64,000 nt of DNA from NCBI GenBank assembly GCA_002256435.1, contig NKJC01000002.1, positions 124,001-188,000 of the forward strand, read 5' to 3'. Positions within the stretch are counted from its first letter, which is position 1, and every line of letters begins with the position of its first letter. Source of the DNA: Chitinophagaceae bacterium BSSC1. Lineage in GTDB: Bacteria > Bacteroidota > Bacteroidia > Chitinophagales > Chitinophagaceae. The position numbers were made by a program, and so were the translations under genes. This document shows positions 1 to 9,303 of this stretch, piece by piece. The notes under the pieces are model-generated. The model saw only the letters and a program-made list of their open reading frames with translations, made no database searches and was not told the origin of the DNA.

Positions 1-1129
1 ATGTAAACGCATGGGAATAAAAGTACTAGGGCCTGATATCAATGAATCACTCAAAGGATTTGCCGTGAACAAAAAAGGCGAAATTCGTTTTGGTATGGGT
101 GGGATTAAAGGCGTGGGCGAAGCTGCAGTAGAAAATATAATTGCTGAACGTGAAAAGAATGGACACTATCCAGACATGTTTGACTTTATAGCGCGTGTGC
201 TTCAAAAAAGTGTCAATAAAAAATCATTAGAATGCTTGGCATATTCCGGTGCTTTTGATTGTTTTACAGCCTATCATAGAGCCCAATATTTTCATGTTCC
301 CGATGGTGAAAAACAAAGCGGTTTAGAAAAAATTGTGAGTTATGGTCAAGCCAAACAAGCCCATGCAATTGGAACCACCAATACCCTATTTGGTAATCTC
401 TCTGCAGCCATGGAAGTGCCACAACCCAAGATTGGTGTTTGTGAACCTTGGACCTTAACAGAATTATTGGATCATGAGAAAGAGGTAACGGGAATGTACA
501 TGAGTGGTCACCCATTGGACCATTTTAAATTTGAACTCAAATACTATGGCATTTCTAAAATCAGTGATTTTAATGAGATCAAAGAAACCCTGCATTTACA
601 ACCCAACCCTGGAAAAGTATTACGCGTAGCTGGTTTAATTATTGATGTGCAACATAGGGTTACCAAAACTGGTAAGAATTTTGGATCCTTTGCCATGGAA
701 GACCTGAGTGGAAAAACGGAGTTCCTTTTATGGAGTGAAGACTATATCCGTTTTCAGAACTACTTAGAAAAGGGTACCAATATCATGTGTACCGGATTTT
801 TCCGTCCCAGATATGGCAGACCAGATGAATTTGATTTTAAGATTAATAGCATGTCATTACTTGAAACTGTGAAACAAACACTTACCAGAAGTATAGAAAT
901 TAGCATGCATCCTGCTGCAGTTACGGCAGAAATGGTTGATTTTGTAGACAGTAATATTAAACAGAATCCAGGCAAGACCTCCTTGAGATTCAACATGTTT
1001 GAACCCAAGGAGAACCTAAAAGTGAGCTTATATAGTTTAGATAAGAGCTTTTTAATGAATGAGGATATGGCCGGATTCCTGATGAACAACCCCGATTTTG
1101 AAGTAAATGTGGGTGTTGTCAGTGCTTAA
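1..1129 (+). CDS. dnaE: DNA polymerase III alpha subunit, C-terminal part (truncated by window edge)
   Basis: Replicative polymerase catalytic subunit; only the C-terminal 375 or so residues are visible. The frame is open from base 2 with C-K-R before the first in-frame ATG at 11, and this matches the family motif (C)(R/K)RMGI.VLGPD, so ATG 11 is internal and the gene starts upstream. Residues about 1-110 hold the fingers-side helix-hairpin-helix region (IRFGMGGIKGVGEAA). Residues about 200-290 form the OB-fold domain (VLRVAGLIIDV to FKINSMSLL). The protein ends normally at TAA 1127-1129. A weak hairpin follows, then trxA in the same direction. Confidence 0.95.
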   Translation, partial: CKRMGIKVLGPDINESLKGFAVNKKGEIRFGMGGIKGVGEAAVENIIAEREKNGHYPDMFDFIARVLQKSVNKKSLECLAYSGAFDCFTAYHRAQYFHVPDGEKQSGLEKIVSYGQAKQAHAIGTTNTLFGNLSAAMEVPQPKIGVCEPWTLTELLDHEKEVTGMYMSGHPLDHFKFELKYYGISKISDFNEIKETLHLQPNPGKVLRVAGLIIDVQHRVTKTGKNFGSFAMEDLSGKTEFLLWSEDYIRFQNYLEKGTNIMCTGFFRPRYGRPDEFDFKINSMSLLETVKQTLTRSIEISMHPAAVTAEMVDFVDSNIKQNPGKTSLRFNMFEPKENLKVSLYSLDKSFLMNEDMAGFLMNNPDFEVNVGVVSA

Positions 1130-1130
1130 A

Positions 1131-1151
1131 CTGACCCTGTGTCAGGTTTTA
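1131..1151 (+). terminator. Possible weak terminator after dnaE
   Basis: A five-base stem CTGAC/GTCAG (1131-1135 / 1141-1145) is followed by GTTTT. It is short and the U-tract is poor, so this is only a suggestion. Confidence 0.3.
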
Positions 1152-1214
1152 GGTTGCAATTATATTAATCACATAGGTGGAAAAGTCAAATCAGCAGAAA
1201 CTAGGCTTTGGATT

Positions 1215-1222
1215 TATATTTG
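1215..1222 (+). promoter_or_regulatory. Candidate -7 box (TATATTTG) for trxA
   Basis: TATATTTG matches the Bacteroidota -7 consensus TAnnTTTG and lies 37 bases before the trxA ATG. No convincing TTTG is visible at the -33 position. Confidence 0.4.
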
Positions 1223-1259
1223 ATATTCATCTTTATCATCAACATAAAAAATAATAAAA

Positions 1260-1577
1260 ATGGCTTTAGAATTAACAGACGCAAATTTCAAGAGCACCGT
1301 GCTCGACAGCGATAAATTAACAGTTGTAGATTTTTGGGCAGAATGGTGTGGACCTTGCCGTGCTATTGGACCAGTTATTGAAGAATTGTCTAAAGAATAC
1401 GATGGTAAAATCAATGTAGGTAAAGTAAATGTTGACCATAATCCTAACCTAAGTGTTAACTATGGCATCACTTCTATTCCTGCTATTCTTTTTATCAAGG
1501 GTGGTCAAATTGTAGACAAACAAATTGGCGCAGTACCCAAAAGTGTCTTAGACAAGAAGATTCAAGCGCATTTGTAA
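1260..1577 (+). CDS. trxA: Thioredoxin
   Basis: Cytoplasmic disulfide reductase of 105 residues, the usual length for Trx1. The active-site motif WCGPC is at residues 29-33, after the VVDFWAEW strand. The cis-proline loop is visible as SIPAILF. There is no signal peptide. The gene stands alone between dnaE and a nucleoside transporter and has its own terminator, so it is probably a single-gene transcript. Confidence 0.96.
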   Translation: MALELTDANFKSTVLDSDKLTVVDFWAEWCGPCRAIGPVIEELSKEYDGKINVGKVNVDHNPNLSVNYGITSIPAILFIKGGQIVDKQIGAVPKSVLDKKIQAHL

Positions 1578-1594
1578 TCTTGAAAAAACTTTAT

Positions 1595-1625
1595 AAAAGA
1601 GGCCCCATTTGGGGTCTCTTTTGTT
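1595..1625 (+). terminator. Rho-independent terminator of trxA
   Basis: Nine-base stem AGAGGCCCC/GGGGTCTCT (1598-1606 / 1611-1619, one G-U pair) with loop ATTT, followed by a T-rich run. Confidence 0.85.
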
Positions 1626-1690
1626 ATTGGATATTCATGATTAATATTTTATTATCTTACCGCCTTATTCAATCAGCCAACTACTAGTTT

Positions 1691-2926
1691 ATGGAACGCT
1701 TTCACGGAATATTGGGCATTATTTTGATTCTGGCCATTGCTTTTTTGTTTTCAAACAATAAGAAAAGAATCAACTATAGACTGGTTGTTAGCGGTATGAT
1801 GTTGCAAATTGCTATTGCAGTATTGGTATTAAAAGTACCACCAGTAACCTGGTTCTTCCAAAAACTGGGGCATGGTATGGAAAAGATTGAACAGTTTGCC
1901 AGACAAGGGGTTTCCTTTGTGTATGGTGGCATTATGGTTGCTGGCCCTGCTCCTACCAATGTTCAAAATTTTGCACAAGGTGGTTTTGTATTTGCTTTTA
2001 GTGTTACCGCTACCATTATCTTGGTTTGTGTATTAGTGGCAATTCTCTACCACTTTGGTGTGATGCAAGTAATTGTATCTCTGATTGCAAAAGCCATGAA
2101 TTTTATCATGCGTGTTAGTGGTGCAGAAGCGTTGAGTAATGTGGCAAGTGCCTTTGTTGGTCAGGTTGAAGCGCAGGTAATGATTAGGCCTTATTTGAGC
2201 AGTATGACCAAGAGTGAATTATTGGCCAGTATGAGTGGTAGTTTGGCTTGCATAGCGGGTGGTATTCTAATTGTATACGCCAATATGGGTGCAAAAGCAG
2301 AATACCTGTTAACGGCTTCTTTAATGGCAGCTCCTGGGGCCTTGGTCATTTCTAAAATAGTATTCCCTGAAACCGAAGAATCCCAAACCATGGGCAAGGT
2401 GAAACTAGAAGTTAAAAGTCCTTATAGCAATATCATTGATGCCATTTCACATGGAGCCAGTGATGGTATGAAAATCTCTGTGAACGTGATTGCCATGTTG
2501 ATTGGGTTTATTGCCTTAATTGCTTTTATTAACTGGGGATTTGGTAAAATAGTTCCTGGTCTAACCCTTGATTTGATCTTTAGTAAAATTTTCTATCCAA
2601 TGACCTGGGCCATGGGTGTTCCTGCAGTAGACATTGCTAATGCAGCTACCTTATTGGGACAAAAAATTACCATCAATGAATTTGTGGCCTTTAATAACTT
2701 AACTACCAAGGCAGTTCCCATAGTTTCTGAAAAAGGATTGCTCATTGTGAGTATTGCCATTTGCGGATTTGCCAATTTTAGTAGCGTTGGTATGCAAATT
2801 GGAGGTATTGGAGAATTGGCTCCCACCAGAAGGGCAGACTTGGCCAAATTGGGTTTAAAAGCCCTGCTTTGTGGCACATTGGCTTCTTATCTATCGGCTA
2901 GTATTGCTGGTATTTTAATGTCTTAA
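1691..2926 (+). CDS. Concentrative nucleoside transporter (CNT/NupC family)
   Basis: Cation-coupled nucleoside importer of the inner membrane, 411 residues, hydrophobic throughout, the normal length for bacterial CNTs. The family's second helical-hairpin motif is clear (GFANFSS followed by QIGGIGE), as is the NEFVAF motif carrying the substrate-binding Glu. The first hairpin motif, usually G-Q-T-E-A-P, reads G-Q-V-E-A-Q at residues 157-162. Thr to Val at a position that contacts the base in structurally known CNTs may alter substrate preference (inference). Its start ATG has no Shine-Dalgarno, as usual here. Confidence 0.9.
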   Translation: MERFHGILGIILILAIAFLFSNNKKRINYRLVVSGMMLQIAIAVLVLKVPPVTWFFQKLGHGMEKIEQFARQGVSFVYGGIMVAGPAPTNVQNFAQGGFVFAFSVTATIILVCVLVAILYHFGVMQVIVSLIAKAMNFIMRVSGAEALSNVASAFVGQVEAQVMIRPYLSSMTKSELLASMSGSLACIAGGILIVYANMGAKAEYLLTASLMAAPGALVISKIVFPETEESQTMGKVKLEVKSPYSNIIDAISHGASDGMKISVNVIAMLIGFIALIAFINWGFGKIVPGLTLDLIFSKIFYPMTWAMGVPAVDIANAATLLGQKITINEFVAFNNLTTKAVPIVSEKGLLIVSIAICGFANFSSVGMQIGGIGELAPTRRADLAKLGLKALLCGTLASYLSASIAGILMS

Positions 2927-2946
2927 TTGATTGAATTAATATTTGC

Positions 2947-2976
2947 AAAACCCGGTGAGACTCACCGGGTTTTTTG
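2947..2976 (+). terminator. Rho-independent terminator of the CNT transporter gene
   Basis: GC-rich stem CCCGGTGA/TCACCGGG (2951-2958 / 2962-2969) with loop GAC, flanked by A4 and T6. It could work in both directions. Confidence 0.88.
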
Positions 2977-3030
2977 TTTCGAATTAAGATAACAATTGAC
3001 AAATATCATTCGGCGGCAATGAAATTGGTT

Positions 3031-3038
3031 TAATTTTG
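3031..3038 (+). promoter_or_regulatory. Candidate -7 box (TAATTTTG) for mqnE
   Basis: TAATTTTG fits TAnnTTTG and ends 16 bases before the mqnE ATG. No clear -33 box. Confidence 0.4.
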
Positions 3039-3054
3039 CTGAAATTTCCGTTAC

Positions 3055-4227
3055 ATGAAAGAAACAGGGATCTCAAGATTGGTAGCATTGGAGAAAAATG
3101 CTGATTTAAAAAAAATTGGAGAAAAAATTCTAAACAAAGAGCGTATCTCTTTTGAAGATGGGGTCTTATTATTTGAGCAAGGCTCACTCTCCTATTTAGG
3201 CGCATTGGCCAATTGGGTAAGAGAAGATAAACACGGAGACAAAACCTATTTTAATAGAAACTTTCATATTGAGCCAACCAACCTTTGTGTGTTCAGTTGC
3301 AAATTCTGTGCCTATTCCAAACTCTATGCCCATAGAGAAGAAGGTTGGGAATTGAGCATTGACCAAATGATGCATATTGTCAAAAGCTATGACGGCAAAC
3401 CCGTTACAGAAGTGCATATTGTGGGTGGTGTTCATCCTAAAATGGATATGGAATTTTTCGTGAACCTTTTGAAAAGCATTAAAGCCCATAGACCTGAATT
3501 GCATATAAAAGCCTTTACCCCTGTTGAATTAGATTATATGTTCCGCAAAGCCAAACTCAGTACGGCTGAAGGAATGCGTATTGCTCATGAAGCAGGATTA
3601 GACAGTTTGCCAGGTGGTGGTGCTGAAATTTTTCATCCAGAAATCCGTACTCAAATTTGTGAAGACAAGGTTGACGCTGATGGATGGTTGGCTATTCACC
3701 AAGCTGCTCACGAATTAGGCATGCATAGCAATGCTACCCTTTTATATGGTCATGTAGAACAATACTGGCATAGGATTGACCATATGGAAAGACTGCGCCA
3801 ATTACAAGACAAAACGGGTGGCTTTAATACCTTTATTCCGCTGAAATTCCGTAACAAAGACAATGACATGAGTCATGTGCCTGAGTCTTCCGTAATTGAG
3901 GATTTGAAAATGTATGCGGTATCTAGGTTGTACTTAGACAATTTTCCGCATGTGAAAGCCTATTGGCCCATGCTAGGCAGACAAAATGCACAGTTAACAC
4001 TGAATTTTGGGGTGAATGATATTGACGGAACCATTGATGATACCACCAAGATTTATTCTATGGCTGGATCAGAAGAACAAAGCCCTTCTATGAGTACGGC
4101 AGACCTAGTAACCTTGATAAAACAAGTAAATAGACAACCCGTAGAAAGAGGCACTTTGTACAATGAAATCCGTGACTACAGCAATATAGCCATCACAGAA
4201 ATTGAAACAAATCCTTTATTGAATTAA
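3055..4227 (+). CDS. mqnE: Aminofutalosine synthase (radical SAM)
   Basis: Radical SAM enzyme that joins the product of MqnA to SAM to give aminofutalosine, in the futalosine route to menaquinone. 390 residues. The 4Fe-4S motif CxxxCxxC is at C78, C82 and C85. The stretch [12 protein letters not shown] and the [13 protein letters not shown] strand are characteristic of MqnE rather than MqnC. No other mqn genes are in the window. The stop codon overlaps the stop of the convergent serine dehydratase gene by four bases. Confidence 0.93.
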   Translation: MKETGISRLVALEKNADLKKIGEKILNKERISFEDGVLLFEQGSLSYLGALANWVREDKHGDKTYFNRNFHIEPTNLCVFSCKFCAYSKLYAHREEGWELSIDQMMHIVKSYDGKPVTEVHIVGGVHPKMDMEFFVNLLKSIKAHRPELHIKAFTPVELDYMFRKAKLSTAEGMRIAHEAGLDSLPGGGAEIFHPEIRTQICEDKVDADGWLAIHQAAHELGMHSNATLLYGHVEQYWHRIDHMERLRQLQDKTGGFNTFIPLKFRNKDNDMSHVPESSVIEDLKMYAVSRLYLDNFPHVKAYWPMLGRQNAQLTLNFGVNDIDGTIDDTTKIYSMAGSEEQSPSMSTADLVTLIKQVNRQPVERGTLYNEIRDYSNIAITEIETNPLLN

Positions 4228-5648
4228 CATTCTGGAAGACTAAGTGGAATATTGATGGCCAAACCACCATCGGCTGTTTCTTTGTACTTACTATTCATGT
4301 CTAAAGCCGTGTCCCACATGGTTTTGATCACTTTGTCTAGGCTAACTTTGGCAAAATCAGGAGAACTCTGCAAAGCTAACTGAGATGCGGTGATGGCTTT
4401 GATGGCACCCATGGTATTGCGTTCAATACAGGGCACTTGCACCAATCCCCCAATGGGATCGCAGGTAAGCCCTAAGTGATGCTCCATGGCTATTTCAGCA
4501 GCCATTAATGCCTGTCTTTGCGTTCCACCCATGCATTCGGTCAAAGCCGCTGCGGCCATGGCAGATGAAACCCCAATTTCTGCCTGGCAACCGCCCATGG
4601 CCGCAGAAATAGTAGCCCCTTTTTTGAAAATACTACCAACTTCAGATGCTGTTAACAAGAATCTGATAATTTTCTCTTCATCATTCCCATTGCAAAAAGC
4701 AATATAGTACAACAATACGGCTGGAATTACACCTGCTGCTCCATTGGTTGGGGCAGTGACTACCCTTCCAAATGAAGCATTTTCTTCATTTACGGCAAGG
4801 GCAAAACAACTCACCCAATCCAGGATATAGCTAAAATCATGACCCCCATTTTTAATGCATCCCAACCACTGCTCAAAATTTTCATAGGTTTTATCTTGCA
4901 TCAATTTCTTGTTCAAAGCAGCGGCCCTTCTTCTAACCATCAATCCCCCAGGCAATTCCCCTTCAGCATGACATCCCCTGAAAATGCATTCCTGCATGGT
5001 TTTCCAAATTTGCAACACTTTAGCCCTGGTTTCAGCTTCAGGCCTCCATGCCAACTCATTTTCCAAGACCACATCGCTAATACTCAATCCATTCATACAC
5101 CAGTGCAACAAATCGTCTGCGGTATTAATGGGAAAGGTTAAATCCACTACCTGTTTAGGTTGTGTGTCTTTGGCTTCTTTTACTATAAACCCACCGCCAA
5201 TGGAAAAATAAGTGTCACACCAAGACTGACCATTATTCAATTCTACCAAAAAGGATAATCCATTGGGATGAAACGGCAATGAATCATGGTGTAAAAACTG
5301 TAGATGATGTCCTGTAACAAAAGGAATATGTTGTGTACCGTTTAGGATCAACTCCTGAGAATCTTCCATGACTTTAATTTTAGGAATAATGCTATTCACA
5401 TCCATGGTCACAGGATCTTCCCCACATAAACCAAGCATCACCGCTATATCAGTACCATGTCCTTTACCAGTTTTGGCTAAAGAACCATATAATAACACTG
5501 TTATAGATTGTACTTGATCAATACTTGCTTCGGTTTGAATTCTTTGAATACAAGCAAGTGCCGCCCTCCATGGACCAAGGGTATGGGAACTTGAAGGACC
5601 TACCCCAATTTTAAACATATCAAATACCGAAATGGATTCGTGAGGCAT
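4224..5648 (-). CDS. sdaA: L-serine dehydratase (L-serine ammonia-lyase), iron-sulfur type
   Basis: Converts L-serine to pyruvate and ammonia with a 4Fe-4S cluster. Single-chain form, 474 residues, with the beta domain at the N-terminus ([18 protein letters not shown]) and the alpha domain after about residue 190. The three cluster cysteines are C354, C396 and C407; the 42 and 11 residue spacing is that of the family. A TTG seven codons upstream (5669) is less likely: the family begins near [12 protein letters not shown], and the TTG lies inside a candidate -7 box. The stop TAA shares TTAA with mqnE, leaving no room for a terminator between them. Confidence 0.93.
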   Translation of the reverse strand: MPHESISVFDMFKIGVGPSSSHTLGPWRAALACIQRIQTEASIDQVQSITVLLYGSLAKTGKGHGTDIAVMLGLCGEDPVTMDVNSIIPKIKVMEDSQELILNGTQHIPFVTGHHLQFLHHDSLPFHPNGLSFLVELNNGQSWCDTYFSIGGGFIVKEAKDTQPKQVVDLTFPINTADDLLHWCMNGLSISDVVLENELAWRPEAETRAKVLQIWKTMQECIFRGCHAEGELPGGLMVRRRAAALNKKLMQDKTYENFEQWLGCIKNGGHDFSYILDWVSCFALAVNEENASFGRVVTAPTNGAAGVIPAVLLYYIAFCNGNDEEKIIRFLLTASEVGSIFKKGATISAAMGGCQAEIGVSSAMAAAALTECMGGTQRQALMAAEIAMEHHLGLTCDPIGGLVQVPCIERNTMGAIKAITASQLALQSSPDFAKVSLDKVIKTMWDTALDMNSKYKETADGGLAINIPLSLPEC

Positions 5649-5666
5649 AATCGCTGGTTTGAAACC

Positions 5667-5699
5667 CAAATGTAATTCAAGGTCCGGCTATCTGCACAA
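5667..5699 (-). promoter_or_regulatory. Candidate sdaA promoter
   Basis: On the minus strand, TTG (5699-5697), 22 bases, then TACATTTG (5674-5667), matching TTTG-N17..23-TAnnTTTG except for the first base. It lies 18 bases upstream of ATG 5648 and excludes the upstream TTG as start. Confidence 0.45.
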
Positions 5700-5727
5700 G
5701 AAATTACATTTTCATTGGTGCAGGGAT

Positions 5728-5735
5728 TATATTTG
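5728..5735 (+). promoter_or_regulatory. -7 box (TATATTTG) three bases from the start codon
   Basis: TATATTTG ends at 5735 and the ATG begins at 5739. If this is the real promoter, the transcript would start at or very near the start codon. No good -33 box is seen. Confidence 0.4.
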
Positions 5736-5738
5736 GGT

Positions 5739-6998
5739 ATGAATAAAGCCCTATTATGGATCCTATTGTTGCTGTTCCAAAACAATAGTTGGTCTCAGCC
5801 AACTAAGAGCAAAACAATGGGCAAAACAGATGCCGTTTTTCTGGAACAACTGATGCAAACTAAGCCAGCTTTGTTTCAGCATATTTTAGCCAATAGAGAT
5901 AGCTTAAATGTTCAAATAGTTTACACCCAAATTAACCGTGACGCTAAAAACAAACCCAGTTTTAAAGAATTCCATTTTAACCTTGGCAAACAATACTTTT
6001 ACCCTGCTAGTACCGTAAAAATGCCCATTGCATTTTTGGCCTTAGAAAAACTGCAAACACTTGGTATTAAAGGATTAGACAAACAGACCACCATGGTCAC
6101 TGACAGTGCTTATCCTGGTCAAACAATGGTCTATAACCAACCCAATTCCTTAGATGGAAGAGCTACTATTGAAAATTATGTGAAACAGATTTTCTTAGTC
6201 AGTGACAATGATGCTTTTAACAGATTGTACGAATTTCTGGGACAAGATTATATACAGCAACAATTAACCCAAAAAGGCTATCCTGAAATGGCTATTAGAC
6301 ATAGACTAGACGTATCTATGACAAGTGACCAAAACAGGGCAACCAACCCCATTGCTTTTTATGATAGTAGCTCAAAACTGATTTACCATCAAGCAGCTCA
6401 ATTTAGTAAGGCCATTTTCCCAAAAAAGACCATCCAAATGGGAAAGGGATTTTATAAAAATGGCCAGCTGATCAATAGCCCTTTTGACTTTTCAGAAAAG
6501 AACAATGTTCCACTCATTAATCAACACCATATTTTACAAACCGTTTTATTTCCTGAATCGGTGACCAAAAAACAAAGATTCCAATGGGAACCTGGTATAG
6601 ATAGTTTTGTGTTAAGATGGATGAGTTCCTACCCAAGAGAAAGTAGTTTTCCCAATTATGATACCGCCCATTATTGGGACGCTTATTGTAAATTTTTACT
6701 TTATGGATCTGAAAAAGGTTCCCTCCCATCAGGAGTTCGCATCTTTAATAAAGTGGGGGATGCTTATGGATTCCTAACAGATATTGCTTACGTGGTTGAC
6801 TTTGACAATCATGTAGAATTCCTTGTCAGTGCTACTATCTCATGCAATTCAGATGGCATTTACAATGATGACAAATACGACTACGAGCGTATTGGCTATC
6901 CCTTTCTTAAAAATCTGGGGCAATTGTTATTGGACTATGAAAAAACAAGGGAACGCAGGTACCTACCAGACTTAAGTAAGTTTCAAATGATCAGATAA
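5739..6998 (+). CDS. Secreted serine hydrolase of the class A beta-lactamase fold
   Basis: 419 residues with a Sec signal peptide (hydrophobic 4-14, cleavage probably after WSQ at 20). The catalytic SxxK motif is S91-T-V-K94, the SDN motif is at 155-157, and K338-V-G340 is the likely KTG equivalent, so the penicillin-interacting fold is complete. It is longer than the roughly 290 residues of true class A enzymes, with an insertion at about 200-290. It resembles the uncharacterised Bacteroidota serine hydrolases more than known resistance enzymes, so resistance should not be assumed. The TTG at 5715 gives a poor N-terminus; ATG 5739 starts a clean signal peptide. Confidence 0.82.
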   Translation: MNKALLWILLLLFQNNSWSQPTKSKTMGKTDAVFLEQLMQTKPALFQHILANRDSLNVQIVYTQINRDAKNKPSFKEFHFNLGKQYFYPASTVKMPIAFLALEKLQTLGIKGLDKQTTMVTDSAYPGQTMVYNQPNSLDGRATIENYVKQIFLVSDNDAFNRLYEFLGQDYIQQQLTQKGYPEMAIRHRLDVSMTSDQNRATNPIAFYDSSSKLIYHQAAQFSKAIFPKKTIQMGKGFYKNGQLINSPFDFSEKNNVPLINQHHILQTVLFPESVTKKQRFQWEPGIDSFVLRWMSSYPRESSFPNYDTAHYWDAYCKFLLYGSEKGSLPSGVRIFNKVGDAYGFLTDIAYVVDFDNHVEFLVSATISCNSDGIYNDDKYDYERIGYPFLKNLGQLLLDYEKTRERRYLPDLSKFQMIR

Positions 6999-7121
6999 GC
7001 GATCCTGTTACTTACCCACATATCCCCATTCCAGCTCTAAACAGCTTCAAAACTTACAAGTGTTTGGATAGTTTTTACGAACTTGCCATTCCAAAATTAA
7101 TCAGCGCAAAAACAATCAAAG

Positions 7122-8315
7122 ATGACGGAACTTTCTTCTCTCCTGAACAGATTCAGTGAACCAGAAACCTTGAAAATGGCCAAATTGGGCCGCGAACTCA
7201 GAGCCAAGGGAATTGACGTAATTGACTTGAGTCTGGGAGAACCAGATTTTGACACCCCACAACATATCAAGGATGCTGCTATAAAAGCCATCAATGATAA
7301 CTGGAGCCACTACACCCCAGTTTCTGGATTCTTAGATTTGAGAGAAGCCGTTTGCACCAAATTGAAACGCGATAATAACTTGGATTATGCTCCAGAAAAT
7401 ATTGTTACTTCTACAGGTGCCAAGCAAAGTTTAGCCAATGCCATTCTTGCTTTGGTAGATGAGGGTGATGAAGTAATCATACCTACTCCTTACTGGGTAA
7501 CTTATTCAGAACTGGTTAAGATTGCTAGGGGTAAAGTAGTGGAAATTAGAACCACAGTGGAGAATGGTTTTAAACCAACAGTAGCACAAGTAGAAGCGGC
7601 TATTACACCCAAATCAAAAGTGTTTATGTTCTCTTCTCCTTGCAACCCTTCAGGTGCTGTTTATAGCAAGGCTGAATTGGAAGCATTGGTAGCAGTATTC
7701 CATAAACACCCACAAATCACCATCCTATCAGATGAGATTTATGAATACATCAATTTTGAAGGCGCACACGAAAGCATTGCACAGTTTGCAGAGATCAAAG
7801 ACAGAGTGGTAGTAATCAATGGTCTTAGTAAAGGCTTTGCCATGACTGGATGGCGTTTGGGGTATATTGCCGCCAACACAACTATTGCAAAAGCTTGTGA
7901 AAAACTACAAGGTCAATTTACCAGTGGTACTTGCTCTATAGCTCAAAAAGCAGGTGTAGCTGCACTTACGGGTGATTTAAGACCTTCTTTAGAAATGACA
8001 GAAGAGTTTACCAGAAGAAGAACCAAGACCTTAGAATTGGTAAAAGATATTCCAGGATTCAAATGCTTTGAACCACAGGGTGCATTCTATGTATTCCCAG
8101 ATGTTAGTTACTATTATGGCAAATCTAATGGCACTGAAACCATTAGCAATGCAGCTGATTTTAGTATGTATTTGTTGAATACTGCGCACGTTTCTTCTGT
8201 AATGGGAGATGCATTTGGCGAACCCAATTGTGTTCGTTTCTCTTTTGCCAATAGCATGCCCAATATTGAAAAAGCTTGGGCTAGAATTAAAGAGGCTTTG
8301 GCAAAATTGAGCTAA
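7122..8315 (+). CDS. Pyridoxal-phosphate aminotransferase class I, aspartate aminotransferase type
   Basis: Cytoplasmic transaminase of 397 residues, probably interconverting aspartate/2-oxoglutarate and oxaloacetate/glutamate. Fold type I subgroup Ib features: SLGEPDFDTP near residue 37, the Asn of SSPCNPSG, the Asp-Tyr pair DEIYEY, and the Schiff-base lysine K237 in NGLSKGFAMTGWRLGY. The C-terminal NCVRFSFA holds the Arg that binds the substrate carboxylate. Substrate cannot be proven from sequence. The gene is monocistronic with a strong terminator. Confidence 0.9.
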   Translation: MTELSSLLNRFSEPETLKMAKLGRELRAKGIDVIDLSLGEPDFDTPQHIKDAAIKAINDNWSHYTPVSGFLDLREAVCTKLKRDNNLDYAPENIVTSTGAKQSLANAILALVDEGDEVIIPTPYWVTYSELVKIARGKVVEIRTTVENGFKPTVAQVEAAITPKSKVFMFSSPCNPSGAVYSKAELEALVAVFHKHPQITILSDEIYEYINFEGAHESIAQFAEIKDRVVVINGLSKGFAMTGWRLGYIAANTTIAKACEKLQGQFTSGTCSIAQKAGVAALTGDLRPSLEMTEEFTRRRTKTLELVKDIPGFKCFEPQGAFYVFPDVSYYYGKSNGTETISNAADFSMYLLNTAHVSSVMGDAFGEPNCVRFSFANSMPNIEKAWARIKEALAKLS

Positions 8316-8340
8316 TCATATTAACGATACAAACATTGAT

Positions 8341-8376
8341 AAAAGGTTGCAATTTTCTATTGCAACCTTTTTTTAT
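8341..8376. terminator. Bidirectional terminator between the aminotransferase and the monooxygenase-like gene
   Basis: Twelve-base stem (8341-8352 / 8360-8371), loop TTTTCTA, with A-rich and T-rich flanks. It serves two convergent genes. Confidence 0.85.
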
Positions 8377-8705
8377 TTGGCAACATCCAACTGTTCAAAT
8401 CCATAATCCCTTTCTACTTTACAAATCCTAGTTTTATAAGATTGGTACCAAGTAGACCTACCTTTTATTTGAGCTTCTTGATGCGCTGAAACTGCTTTCC
8501 ATTTTTTGATGGATTCCAAACTATCCCAATAAGAAACGGTAATCCCAATTCCATCTCTGGCAGACTCGTGACCAAGATAACCTGGTTGCTGCATTACCAA
8601 TTGAACCATAGCTTTAGCCATTGCATCATAACCTTGGGTTTGATCAGATTTAACAGAACTAAAGATGACTGCATAATATGGAGGCGTTGGAGTCTGCGCA
8701 ATCAT
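8373..8705 (-). CDS. Antibiotic biosynthesis monooxygenase (ABM)-like protein
   Basis: 110-residue ferredoxin-like alpha+beta protein of the ABM superfamily, recognisable from the pattern YYAVIFSSV then GYLGHESARDGIGITVSYWDSLESIKKWK. Family members act as small monooxygenases or have no known activity; no substrate can be named. It starts at ATG 8705, since the TTG at 8714 adds only three residues. It follows coaE on the same strand with about 19 bases between them and ends at a shared terminator. Confidence 0.78.
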   Translation of the reverse strand: MIAQTPTPPYYAVIFSSVKSDQTQGYDAMAKAMVQLVMQQPGYLGHESARDGIGITVSYWDSLESIKKWKAVSAHQEAQIKGRSTWYQSYKTRICKVERDYGFEQLDVAK

Positions 8706-8724
8706 AACTGACAATTATAAGTAG

Positions 8725-9303
8725 TTAACTAATAAAACGTTTATGTAAATCAAGGACTTGCGTAGTAAGTAGGTGTAGGTTGTCATTTTGAATTACAAAA
8801 TCACAAAGACGCATTTTAATGGACTCATCAATTTGTTTGTCCATTCTTTCTAAAACAGCTTCTCTGCTAATGCCATCTCTTTGCATGACTCTTTGAATTC
8901 GAATGGCAGTTGGAGCAGTTACACCAATAATCAAATCCAGTCCTGCTCCAGCCCCTGCTTCAAAAATCAGCGCTGCTTCTTTAATGGCATAAGGTGCTGT
9001 TTGTAATTTCATCCAATCTTCCGCGGCTTGCAAGGTAATGGGGTGCACCATGGCGTTGAGAAGTGCTAGCTGATAAGGATCTTTGAACACAATGGAAGCC
9101 AAATAAGCCCTATTTAGTTTACTATCTTGAAAGACAGTTGCACCAAATTGTTTTATCAATTGCTCACGTAATTGCAAATCATTTTCCATGACCTGTTTGG
9201 CTACGGTATCTGCATCAAAAACAGGAATCCCCAACACTTTAAAAATGTTAGCCACCGTGGTTTTGCCAGTGCCAATTCCTCCTGTTAGTCCAATTTTGAG
9301 CAT
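8725..9303 (-). CDS. coaE: Dephospho-CoA kinase
   Basis: Last step of coenzyme A synthesis: phosphorylates the ribose 3'-hydroxyl of dephospho-CoA. 192 residues, normal length. The P-loop GGIGTGKTT is at residues 8-16, followed by VFDADTVAKQV and the lid-region RDGISREAV. ATG 9303 gives the conserved start MLKIGLTGG; a TTG 18 bases upstream lies inside a hairpin. A terminator-like hairpin stands directly before the start codon, so expression may depend on read-through from yajC or on another signal. Confidence 0.93.
   Translation of the reverse strand: MLKIGLTGGIGTGKTTVANIFKVLGIPVFDADTVAKQVMENDLQLREQLIKQFGATVFQDSKLNRAYLASIVFKDPYQLALLNAMVHPITLQAAEDWMKLQTAPYAIKEAALIFEAGAGAGLDLIIGVTAPTAIRIQRVMQRDGISREAVLERMDKQIDESIKMRLCDFVIQNDNLHLLTTQVLDLHKRFIS

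Noticed and set aside
5739..6998. Beta-lactamase resistance gene
   Set aside because: The catalytic motifs are present, but length, insertion and KVG in place of KTG point to a general serine hydrolase; no mobile context.
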